DNA from: Amoebophrya sp. A120
Taxonomy: Eukaryota; Sar; Dinophyceae; Syndiniales; Amoebophryaceae
Reading direction: 5' to 3'
NCBI GenBank assembly: GCA_905178155.1
Contig: CAJINV010000016.1
Span: forward strand, 644,259 to 708,258
DNA: 64,000 nt
Part shown: piece by piece, positions 22,742 to 34,700 of the stretch
How positions within the stretch are numbered: position 1 is the first letter of the stretch
Layout of the letters: each line of letters begins with the position of its first letter
Program-made: the position numbers and the translations under genes
Notes under the pieces: generated by a model
Seen by the model: only the letters and a program-made list of their open reading frames with translations
Database searches by the model: none
What the model was told of the DNA's origin: nothing

Positions 22742-25700
22742 ATGATGAGCGGAAATAAGACCACCAGCACCGCCAAGGACCGTAGTCTGCTGTGGTCGCT
22801 CCGCGGTGCGGCGGTTATTTCTGCGTGTCACAAAAGGTGGAGAAGGAGATCATCATCGTGGGCACAAAAAAAGCGGCTCCTTTTGGGGCGGTGCGACAGG
22901 GAGGTATTCTTTCACGTTGGTGTCGAGACAACCGGGGATCCAGACAAAAAATATTCAGCGGCGCAAATAAGCCGCGATGCACCGGCGGAGCTTTCGCCGC
23001 AGTCACCAAGTGAGCCACGAATTATACGAAAGACAAGAAGAAGCAGAAGTCGCATCAGGGATAAACTGGTTCGTTTTCCTGGTTCTCTTCGATTATACAC
23101 GCTTGTAGCTGCACCGGGCAGGAGGGTCAAAGAGCATCAAGGACGACGAGAGCTACCACCCGCAGCGACCACCATGGGGACGCTGCAAGAGCACGTGCGA
23201 AATTGTACTGGCGGAGGTCAACACCACCACCACCACCATCGCAAAAGGCAGCTACGAGGGAAGGTCGGCTCTTTGTTACCAGGGAGAGCTAGTACCAGCG
23301 ACGTCTTGGTCTACTCGAGGACGAAATTAGCTCTACTACTAGTCGCGGCCTTTGCAGCTGCGGCGCTTGTGCTACTGCGAGGCAGCTTTTCTTTGTTCGC
23401 GTTTCTCGGCTTCGGACCGCCCCCTCCACAATATCCGCGAAAAAACGCCTCGTCGACCTTCTTCTTCGCCGACGCCAAGCGGCTTCGGCTCGGGCGGCGG
23501 GCACGGGGTTCAACATACTATTCAAAACCGGGAAAGACAGGTGGACCTGACCCCTTTTTCAACTTTCTGGCGGACGCACAGATGCGCACCCTGCTGGAGG
23601 AGGACGGCAAATTACCTCCGCGCCGTATCCTGGGTGTAAAATAAACGTAGCTGCCGTTTCCCCAGTCTTGATGTCATGCAAATCTGCATTAGTATGGTAT
23701 CCAGAAGGTGTCTCATACGCAGTCCCATGACCACAAGCATTTTCTAATGCTGTTTGCCTTTATTTGTCTTTGTCATTCTCTAATCAGGATTTAATTCGTA
23801 TTGCGGCCACGCTGGCCAAGCCCCACTCTAGTGCTCGGGAAAGCCGAACTTTGTCATGCCAAAGCCCTAAAGCTGCTTCATTTGTGTCCTGCAGATTGTT
23901 TTGTACCTCGTAAGAGTACTTCTTTATTACACAGGATACGCGCGTCACCAAGTGGGTGCGTCGAGCAGACCAGCGATGCGCGTTTGAAGAAGATGCTAGA
24001 TGAGAAGGACAAGTGGCGCAACAGTATGCCTGAGGGCTTCTGGACGGTCGACGCGCGGCAGGTGGACGGCATCAAGATCGGATATGGATGTGTCAGAGTT
24101 GAAATCGACAAAGTTGAAATAATTTGTCATGCATAAAACGGATACCAGTTATGCCTACAGTTTGTAGTCGATGCATGACAAATCTTCCCGGTCCTGGAAG
24201 CGTGTCTGTCATGCGGTTTAGGGCAAAAGACCTGCCTTCTGTCATGCTAGTCAGAAGTCCAACTTTTGACCCTTACCAGGACCATAATCTGCCTCCCGTG
24301 CGTCCTCTCCAATAGAGTCACTTTTTGTGTCGCATTTTATGCATGACAAATCATTTCAACTTTGACGATTTCAATCCTGACAGTTCCACATCGGACTGGA
24401 AGCGGAGGTCCGCGCGACCACAAAGTCGCGCAAGCTGAAGCTGAGTTCGGTGACCATTCCCACCTGCGCGTTTGCCACCCCCACGAAGCTGTACTGCCTG
24501 GCGCAGGTGGATGTGAAGCGCTCGACCAACTACGCCAAGAATGTGGATTTCGTGCGGTCTTTGTATCTGATCGAGTACAACGACCGGTGTGGGCCTTTTT
24601 TGACCGGTAATCCTAGGGATGCCGCGAAGGGCAGGCCGGGTGATAAACCGCTCACTTCTTTCACGAGCGGCGACGAGAAAGTGCAGCATTTTGGGCGCAA
24701 CGCGCCGCTGGGGCGGAGCGGGAAAATCCTTGGGGGGTCCGACACTTCGGAGGATCCTCTTTCGCGCGGTGGAGAAAACCCGGACTCGCTGGGCCCGACC
24801 GGTGCGGCCGGTCCGGACGGCGCCAAGTGGATTTTTGACTGCGCAAAGATGACCGAGTTCCGCTTTTCCTCCATCCAGCGGAGCCCCGGGGAGCCTATGC
24901 ACAGGAAACAAATAGGTTTTTGTGTCTGGAAAGGTGTTGTTGTCATGCTAAATCCTAAACCCCAAACAGATTTTACAGTAGTTAGCAGTGCATGAACAGT
25001 TTTTGGAAAGGGAATCCTGTGTTTTGCATGGGACGGAGCGCATTTTTGTAAGAAGTACATACAAGCGACACGACCCTTTCGCCACATGCATCCCAACCCT
25101 CTACGGCCGTGTCAACAGCAGGCAGGCACTACAAAATCTCGAATCCTCCAGATGAACACCAGACCACATACTTGCAAATTTCATATCCCCGGAGGGTGTG
25201 CGCTTCGAAAACAAGGGTTCCTTCCGGTGCGAATCGTGGGGCGAGGTGATCCGGGCGTGCGCCCACTGCAACACACTGTTTCGCCGGATGACCTTCCGCA
25301 CCGCGAACATGCCGACTTTTACGGGCAGCTTGATTACCGGATTGCATTACAACACGCTTCCGCGCTTGGCCCCCGCGCGGTCGGAGGACGGCCGGTTTTT
25401 GCTCGCGTGGCTCCCCCGCGAGCGGTCCCTGATCGGGTGGCAGTCCACCCGCGGGTGGAAACTGATCTGGAAAACGCGGCCGATATCCCGTGTAAAAACG
25501 TGTTTATCCCAGAGTTGTCATGCAGATTTGCAATGACAAAAACATTTGTGATGCGCGTCCCCATGACAGGCATTTTTATTTCCAATCGTGTCTTGGAATT
25601 TGTAATGCTGTAAACAGGATAGGCAGCTGGATTTGTAATGCTGGCGTCCTTGCTAACCTGCACTACGCTACGGACTGCAACTTGTCATGCGTGACTCCCA

Positions 25701-28700
25701 AAACTTCTAGGTTTGTGGTGCAAAATCCCCACTATCTTGCCTCGGGGGTGGGGACGTTTTTGCTCAGGATAGCCGAGTGAGAAGATTCAGATCGTGCGCA
25801 TGAGTCTGGTCGGTTCCAAAAAGGAGATGGTGTGGCTTGTGTCTTTGTACATCAACAATTCTCCGCACATTCTCCACTTCGAACCCTACGTGTGGCTGAC
25901 GGAACATTGGGACCGGTTTTTGGACCTGGAGTGCATCAACTTTCCCTCGGAGTACCTGCAGCAGAGCCAGGGCGCCGCCGCTGCCTCGGGAGGTGGTGGT
26001 GCAGGTGGTAACGCCGCGGGAATAAACGGCGGTAGTAGCAGTGGCTACAGGCTGAGCGGGAGCAAGTATTGGGAGCGTTTTGGCGAGTATTACGAGTGCG
26101 CGAAGAGCTCGCACGCGGTCACGGACTTCAAGGATTTCCTGCGACAGCAGTCTGTATGGATTGCAAAAATGTCTGGGTCTGGAAGGATGCGAACTTGTCA
26201 TGCGTGTTGCGGATCATACAAAAATCTGTGTTGCATGACTTGCAAAAGGTCGCCATTTCTGGCCATGCTGAGAGGGCATTTCTCATGCAGAAAAGGCATC
26301 ACCAAGGGGCTGCAGAACCTGTGATGCTATCCCCTGCATTCCAGCCTTGGTGGAGCTTGGAAAAACTGCATGACAAATCTCGGAATCTTCCCGACCCAGA
26401 CATATTTGCATTCCATAGTCTGCGTTTGCTAACAAGCGCCGCATCGAGGCGCACAACTTCAAGCGTATGTAGTGCAAAACTAGTACAACTATCGTACTCA
26501 TTGCATGACGACCGATCATCTGGTTTTTCTAAATGCTATTACGAACGACACACAAGAAGGTCCATTCTTCCTCTCGGAAAAAAAATGTGAATAACTTTAT
26601 GCCACGTACATCTAGTAGTACGAAAGCTTTTGGTTTTTTCAGATGCATAAGGCCCGTGTTGCTGCAGAACGCGTGCCAGCAGCTGCAGCGGGCGTACGAC
26701 TGCCAGTTGGAGCGGCCGTGCAGTTTCTTCAAGGATCCGAGGCTGCTGAAGGCCCCCCCGAAAGTGATGGACCCCGAGTTTCGGTTTGCGGAGTCTATGC
26801 CGTCTATGTCCATTCTGAAGCCGAAAGAGGAACTGGCAAGCCCGCGACGAGGCGGTGGAGCTCGTGCCCGAACCACGACGGCGATGTTGCCCCCCCAGAT
26901 GACGGGAGCGCAGACCGGAATAAGTGGAGGACCACCTCCACCTGCAGCGCAAATAGAAACACCACCTGCAGCGCAACAGGAAAATAATGGGGCGAACGTC
27001 AACGGCGCTGTGGACGCGTCTCTTCCCGACGCGGGAGATGCTGGTGACCTATCAATTACAAATATGTCTGGGTCTGGAAAGCTGCAAGATTTGTCATGCA
27101 TCTCGGGGACCACGACGCACATGGTGTGCAATGCACACGAAAGCATCAGAGATTGTGCGAGACCTACCCCATGCCTATCCCGTATGAGAAATCCGCGTTT
27201 TGTCCAGCAAGAAGTGTGCAACTTTTGGTCTTTATGCTATACAGATTTCTTTGTGCTTGAGACTTTATATTTGCAATGCATACGACCAGCAGACGAGCGA
27301 GCTACAGATGGAACAGGAAGGCTTCGAGGAAGCGAATGAAGTGGGGAAAAAGTCGTGGTCACAAAAGGAAGTCAATCGCGCGACGGAAGGGGCCGCGCCT
27401 GATAAAGTAGGTGCAAACGTCGAAAATGATCGTGCCCCGTCGATAGCAGGAGAAGCTTCGGGTGGTCCAACTGTTACACCGTCTGCTATACACGACAATG
27501 AAGACGAGGAATTTGTGGAAGAGCTGACGGATTTGCTGAGGGAGTTTGAGAAACACCAGCGTCCTCCGGTCGTAGGGAACACGAACGGTGAGCAGGGTCG
27601 TACAGAAGCTGCAGCTGGCTCTTCATTTATCCAAGACAGCTACTTCGCTGCGCCCGACGAGCTGCCCCAATCGACTTCCGCCGCGGCGCATATGGAAGCG
27701 TCAGGACCGAAATCAACAAAATCGAAATAACTTGTGATGCAAACAATCGATACCAGTCGGAGCCTGAGTTTCGAAGTGGTGCATGACAAATTTCGGGATC
27801 ACCATAATCCAGTCTGTCATGCTGTTTGGGCAAAGAAGACCACTCCTGTCATGCTACTCGGGCAGCGCATCACTTTCCCCTAAACAGGCTCACAATCGGC
27901 CTCATTTGCCTGCTCCCCAACACAGGCCATACGTGCCCTACATTTTATGCATTACAAGTTTTTCGATTCTGTCGATCTCGATCCTGACATTCCCATAGCG
28001 CAGTTTCGTGAGTGCATGGAGGCCTCGCAGGAGCTGCACTGCAACTTCCAGTATCAAATGCAAAAATGTCTGGGTCTGGAAGATTGGAACACTTGTCATG
28101 CACATTTTGCATGAACGATTATGACTGTACTGCATGACCTAGCATCAGAGATTTTACGAGGGCTTCCTGATGCCTATACCGCATGAGGAATACCCCCTCG
28201 GCGTAGCATAAACTGGACTCCTCTTGCGCCCTCAGCAATACAAATTTTTTTTGAGTCCAAAGACAGCATGACAAGTTCCATCCTCCCAGACTCAGACACT
28301 TTTGCATTTGATATCCAGTCCTTGCTGCCCAACATTCAAATCCGCGACGTGGAATTGCTCCGCCCGAAGAGCCACAACCGCTATCTGGAGCACAAAAAGG
28401 ACTTCTTCAAGAAGTACCAAATGCGGAAGCTGCAGGTGCAAACCTCTGCCGGTCCGAACAAAGGAGCTTCATCCAGTGGGGCGGATGACTTCGAGCACGG
28501 CCACGGCCGCAGGGACGCGGACGGTGCGGAACTCGATGATCCGACGGAAGATAGCCGCAATAAGGAAACCGACATCCGTCAGGCCTCCGTGCATCCGTCC
28601 CGGATCGATACGAGCTGTACGTTATCAAATGCAAATATGTATGGGTCTGGAAAGATGCGCGGTTTGTCATGCTTGGCTAACATGGCGGGTATGGTGGGGG

Positions 28701-31700
28701 CGAGAGGCATGTATGAGTTTTGCGATGTATTGGCAGAAATACATCGCAAAACTCATACATCATACATGGAAGATTTGCGGAGAGCGCGACGGTTTCCGTG
28801 TACGATGTACAATGTATGAGGTGCAATACATCAATGTGCAACCCAATCTCATACATCGTACATCATACATTGTACACGGTCCAGTGTATGATGTGCGATG
28901 TCTGATACATTGTGCATTGATGTATCATACATTGTACATCAATGCACGATGTATGACATTGATGTATCGTACATCGTACATTGATGTATCGTACATCGTG
29001 CATTGATGTATCATACATCGTACATTGATGCACTGTACATGATACACGGCACAAACATTGATGTACTGTACATGATACATGGTACATTGTACATTGTACA
29101 CTGGCTGCAAGTCGGGGCCGCAGATGCGGCTCCGCTCGGACCAACCGGACTTTGCAACTGCAAGTCGGACCAGCAGATGCGGAGGCGCCGGGGCCCGGCG
29201 CCTCCGCGCGGACCATCAACTGGACTTATTTGCAGCTGCAAGTCGGACCGGCAGTTGGGGAGGCGCCGGGGCCCGGCGCCTCCGCTCGGACCAGCCGGGC
29301 CTTGCCGCTGCAAGTCGGGTCAGAGGATGGGAAGGCGCCGGGGCCCGGCGCCTCCGCTCGCACCAGCCAAGCTTTGCCGCTGCAAGTCGGGCCGGCAGAT
29401 GGGGAGGCGCCGGGGCCCGGCGCCTCCGCTCGGACCAACCGGACTTTGCAGCCGCAAGTCGGACCGGCAGATGGGGAGCGAGGCGCCGGGGCCCGGCGCC
29501 TCCGCTCAGACCAACCGCGCTCTGCAGCCGCAAATCGGACCGGCAGATGGGGAGGCGCCGGGGCCCGGCGCCTCCGCTCGGACCAACCGCGCTCTGCAGC
29601 TCCAAGTCGGGCCGGGAGATGCGCACCCGGCGCCTCCACTCGGACCAGCCGGGCTTTGCGGTTGCAAGTCGGAGCGGCAGATGGGAAGGCGCCGGGGCCC
29701 GGCGCCTCCGCTCGGACCGCCCGGGCTTTGCTGCTGCAAGTCGGGGCCGCAGATGCGGCTCCAACCGGACTTTGCAGCGGCATGTCGGACCCGCAGCTAC
29801 GGAGGCGCCGGGGCCCGGCGCCTCCGCTCGGACCAACCGGACTTATTTGCAGCTGCAAGTCGGACCGGCAGATGGGAGGCGCCGGGGCCCGGCGCCTCCG
29901 CTCGCACCAACCAAGCTTTGCAGCTGCAAGTCGGACCGGCAGATGGGGAGCTCGGACCAGCCGGGCCTTGCAGCTGCAAGTCGGACCGGCAGATGGGGAG
30001 GCGCCGGCGCAGCTGCGCCGGCAGAGGAAGTGCCGGTGCTGGTGCTCTGAGTGGTGCCAGCAGATTCACCGGCCGGCGCAGCTGCGCTGGCAGGAAGATC
30101 AGCTGCTGAGCTCGGAGCTCCAGCATCAAACAGCTGCTTCGCTTGCCAACGCAGCTGCGCTGGCAGAGCAAGTGCTGGCGCTGGAGCTCTGAGTGGGGCC
30201 AGCAGATCCAGGGAAGTCAGCTGCTGAGCTCGGAACTCCATCCTCACACAGCTGTTTCGCCTGCCGGCGCAGCTGCGCCGGCAGACGAAGCACTGATGCC
30301 GGAGCTCTAAGTGGGGCTAGCTAGCAGATCCACCTGCCGGCGCAGCTGTGCCGGCAGGGAGGTCAGCTGCTGAGCTCGAAACTCCAGCATCAAACAGCTT
30401 TTTCGCCTGCCGGCGCAGCTGCGCCGGCAGAGGAAGTGCTGGTGCTGGAGCTCAGAGTGGTGCCTGGCGCAGCTGCGCTGGCAGGAAGATCAGCTGCGGA
30501 GCTCGGAGCTCCAGCATCAAACAGCTGCTTCGCCTGCCGGCGCAGCTGCGCCGGCAGAGAAAGGACTGGCGCTGACGCTCTAAGCGGGGCCCGCAAACCC
30601 ACCTGCCGGCGCAGCTCGCTGCGCCAACAGGGAGACGAGTAGCTGCTGGGCTCGGAACTCCAGCCTCATTCAGCTGGCCATGTATGATGTGCCATGTATG
30701 ATGTATCATGTATCATGTGCCATGCATGATGTGCCGTGTATGATGTGCCATGTATGATGTGCCATGTATGATGTGCCATGTATGATGTACCATGTATGAC
30801 GTACCATGTACCGCGCACCGGGTACGCTGTGCCATGTATGATGTATGATGTATGATGTACGAGGTACATACATCGCAGAATTTGCGATGTATGATGTACA
30901 ATGTATGATGTACAATGTATGATGTACAATGTATGATGTACAATGTACAATGTATGATGTACAATGTATGATGTACAATGTATGATGTACAATGTATGAT
31001 GCACAATGTATGATGCACAATGTATGATGTACAATGTATGATGTGCAATGTATGATGTGCAATGTATGAGAGTGAGGTCGTTCTCCGCAAATCTTCCATG
31101 TATGATGTATGAGTTTTGCGATGTATTTCTGCCAATACATCGCAAAACTCATACATGCCTCTCGCCCCCACCATATTGAACATGGCTCTGGGGTCTGTCA
31201 TGCACGTTGCCCAACAGCCCCAATGCTCTGTGATGCAGAAGCTCACTTTGTCATGCAGAATATACAACACTGAGGCAGCTCTAAAACTTGTCATGGTTGG
31301 CGGCCAATTGAGGCGTCCTCGTCCTCTTTCTCGACCAGCATCACAAGTTTCCAGACATCCAGGAGGGATATTTGGCGCACTGCATAAACGTTTCTCAAGG
31401 GTGGCGAGCTCGTAAACGGGTACGACGACGCCGTCGAGAGCAAGGATACGAACAAGCGCCGGGCGGTGGTGCCCTGCGTGGGGGTGGGGCTCACGGCCCG
31501 GCTGGAGACCTTCTCCGAGGAAGATATGTTCCCCGACGGCTTGGTCAGGTTCGTGAAGGTATAATGGAAAATGAACATGTGCCTATCTATGTAGTAAAAA
31601 GATGAATATTAACAACAAAAAAATGTGGCCACGTTTCAGTTTGAATATGGGTTTGCATGTAGCTGCACGAAGACCAGCACATGAAAAAAAAGCTGCAAAA

Positions 31701-34700
31701 TAAATGCTTTGTGCTTCTCGTGTGTGGAGGTCTGGGTTGCAAAAAACTTCCTGCTGATGTTGAAAAAGGTTGGCCTCTTCTTCGGCTGCGGGTGGATACT
31801 ACAGTGAAAAATGCCCCCACCCCTGAACTTGCGAGCATTGGTATTGCAAACCCTTCCAATGGAAACATTCCCCGTCTTGCATATATCAGCATCACAGATT
31901 TTCCATGCTGAATAGCTCAAATACAAATTTGTGGCGCAGAGGAGCCCAACAGCAGGCGGATCTGTTATGTGAGAGATACCTTGCGCGCTTAGATTCTGCA
32001 TCAGAAAGGACTCGCAGTCCTTTCATGCAAGACAAAAAGCTTCCATTCGGAAACTTTGCATGAGAAATTCCGGGGTGGTGGCGTTTTTCATTGTAATAGT
32101 GGACGCCGTTTAACGACTTTTCCTACCCGCCACGGGTCGTCGAGTTTTATTCCAGCCGGGAACTGCCAAACTGGCCGCGGGCCGCGCACGGGCGCATTTG
32201 GCTGGCCCCGGAAACCCGCGTCGGCGGGCGGCTCAAGGCTCGATTCCTAGCGGGCTACGCAGGCGGGCCGGGGGCGATGCGGCAGGGAATGACGGGCGCG
32301 TCTACGGTGCATCCTGTCACCATGCTGAAGAACCGGCAGAATGACCAGAGCGTGGGACGGATCGTCGCTACGATTGAGACGGATGTGCAGAAAAGCGAAC
32401 GCATGCTGTCCACGCTCCGGAGCCGCAACAGGGTCAACAGGGAGGGCGTATCAAATGCAAATATCTACTCCGGGTGGTCTGGAAACTTGTGATGGTAAAA
32501 TGTGGATGATTGAAACACTTTCGAATGCAACCAAGCATGACAACTTTCTACCGGCGCGCTCTCGTCTCATATGCAGCTCGCGTGAGAAGCTGCGGTTTTG
32601 TATGACGCACGAGCCTGCGTTTTGTGTTGGTCATGCAAAAAAGTACAGACTCCACAAGAAAAATGTAAGACCAGCATTAGCACAAGTTCAAGTTCGAACG
32701 TTCCAGATCCCTGCATTTTATTTTATGCAATGCATAGGTCGTGCGGGCCACGGAGGCCGTCATGGAGCTGAAGGAGGAGCACCAGTGCGACCCGTCCGCG
32801 GCGCTGCGGCGCATCGTCTTCGAGGTCAGCGCCGTATGACAGTGCACAACACAACTCGTCCCCTTCCACTTCCTCCTCATCTGTACTATGGCAAGAACTA
32901 CAGCAACACAAGCAACGGCAGCTACGTGGCTTCCGCATGACAATAAATCTGCGCTTGGGTCAGAGTACTGCTTGAGCTTGTTCCAAAAGTTGGCATGCAG
33001 ACACTGCCTAAGAGCAGGATGTCGACTTGGTACTATTTTGCATCACAAATGAGGGGAAGTAGGGGGGGTTGGGCACTCTGATGCGCCGGGACGTCTACGG
33101 AATCGGTCACGGACACGGCGACCGGGACCACCTACGATGGGAAGTGGCGGACCGTGATGCAGCTGCCGCACGTATCTTAAGTAAACAGGGCCGCATCGTC
33201 CCACGACATTCGTCAGGCAAATTTGCAGTTACAGAAAGAATTGTATATCCGCATCCCCATGAGTGGAATTTGTAATGCTGTAAACAGGACAAGCAGACGC
33301 CTTTGTGATGCTGCTGCACTTGCTCTATTGCATTAAAATACAGAGTGAAAGAACTTGTCATGCGTGACTCCCAAGAAATGTTCTTGCTTTGTAAAAATGA
33401 GGGACCCCGATCGCGATCTTGACTCTGGTAAGGTCGTGGGGAAGATGTTTTTACACAGGACAGCGCGCCGAGTCTTTCCAGGCGCCTTTCTCGATGTTTG
33501 GGTTTGTATCCTGTGCAAAAGTATCGTACTCGTATAAATGCAAGTCTTCCGTGACAAATATTTTTCTGAAGGTAAAACCGCACTACAAATTTTATTTCTC
33601 ATGCTGGGAAAATTTGTAATGCATTTATACGAGTACGATAGTTTTGCAATTCATAGTTTGACCTGATCAACGACTTCGTCCTGTCGCGGTACGTATCAAA
33701 TGTAAAAATGTCTGGGTCTGGAAGATTGCCAGGTTTGTCATGCACATTTTGCATGACTCCTGATGTCTGTGATGCATACCCTAGCAATACAGATTTTCTG
33801 GGGGCTTCTTGATGCCTATTCCGCATGACAAATTCCTTCTCAGCGTAGCAAAAATTGCATTCCGTTTGCTACTCATGCAATACAGATTTTTTTGGAATCT
33901 AGATACAGCATCACAAGTTGCATTCTTTCAGACCCAGACATTTTTACATTTGATACTCGGGGCAGACGAACCACGTCGGACGGCAGGTACTGTACACCGT
34001 GTCCACGGATTTGGGAATCATGACGCAAACCTATGCTGAGCAAAAATGACTCCACCCCATAGTCAAGTTGGTAAATCTGCAACACAAATCCCCAAGTCTT
34101 GGGAGTTGTGCATGACAAGTTTTCATCTGCAGTGTAGTGGTGGTTAGCAAGGGAAGCCGCATGACAAACCCACTTTTTCATTCTGTTTACAGCATGGCAT
34201 CATGTGCCAAAACACGACTGGAAATGCCTCTCATGGAGATGCGCACTACAAACGTTTCGGTCATTGCGCATTTGCATGACAGCCCTGGGCGGCTGGGGAC
34301 GTCTTTACATAGGATAAAACCGGCAGCGACCTGCGCGTGTGGGATCACCGGGTGTCTCTCTCGTCCCTGACCGCAGAGTTTATCTCGCCCACCGCGTTGT
34401 CCGTCCGTGCCTCGGCGTCGCACCCACGGCTGCGAATCGGCTGCGAATTTGATGGCAACGAGCAAACCTACCCCATGCTGTATCCTATGTAAAAACGTCC
34501 CCACGCCATAGTCAAGATGGGAAATCTGCAACACAAATCTCCAAGCTTTGGGAGTTCTGCATGACAAGTTTCCATCTGCAGTGTAGTGCTGGTTAGCAAC
34601 GGAAGCCGCATGAAAAAGCCATTTGCTCATCCTGATTACAGCATTACAAATTCCAAAACACAACTGGAAATGCCTCTCAAGGAGATGCGCATTACAAATG

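Larger units (their letters stand above)
28687..31178. mobile_element. Nested element with long terminal inverted repeats and 8-bp duplication
   Basis: About 103-bp inverted arms (28687-28790 and 31076-31178) share GGTGGGGGCGAGAGGCATG and continue through a self-complementary hairpin (about 28710-28765) to GGAAGATTTGCGGAGA. AACATGGC at 28679-28686 and 31179-31186 is an exact 8-bp target duplication, unlike the 5 bp of introners. Eight-bp duplications are typical of hAT-type transposons, so a non-autonomous hAT-like origin is possible but unproven. The interior is entirely tandem repeats; no transposase. Confidence 0.82.
28623..31386. mobile_element. Introner-like element, family A, swollen to 2764 bp by a nested element
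   Basis: Left end TATCAAATGCAAATATG plus core; the right end is worn (inverted TATGCAGTGCGCCAAATATC). Flanks TACGT and AACGT match at 4 of 5. Removal joins DTSCT-FLKGGE. Almost all the extra length is the nested element at 28687-31178. Confidence 0.88.

Noticed and set aside
26465-26642. Apparent canonical intron GTATGT...TTTTTTCAG
   Set aside because: Joining at these sites brings a stop codon at once, whereas the introner boundaries keep the frame open.
29003-30247. Long overlapping open frames on both strands (up to 368 codons)
   Set aside because: They are produced by a 72-bp tandem repeat whose period is a multiple of three, inside a nested mobile element within an intron.
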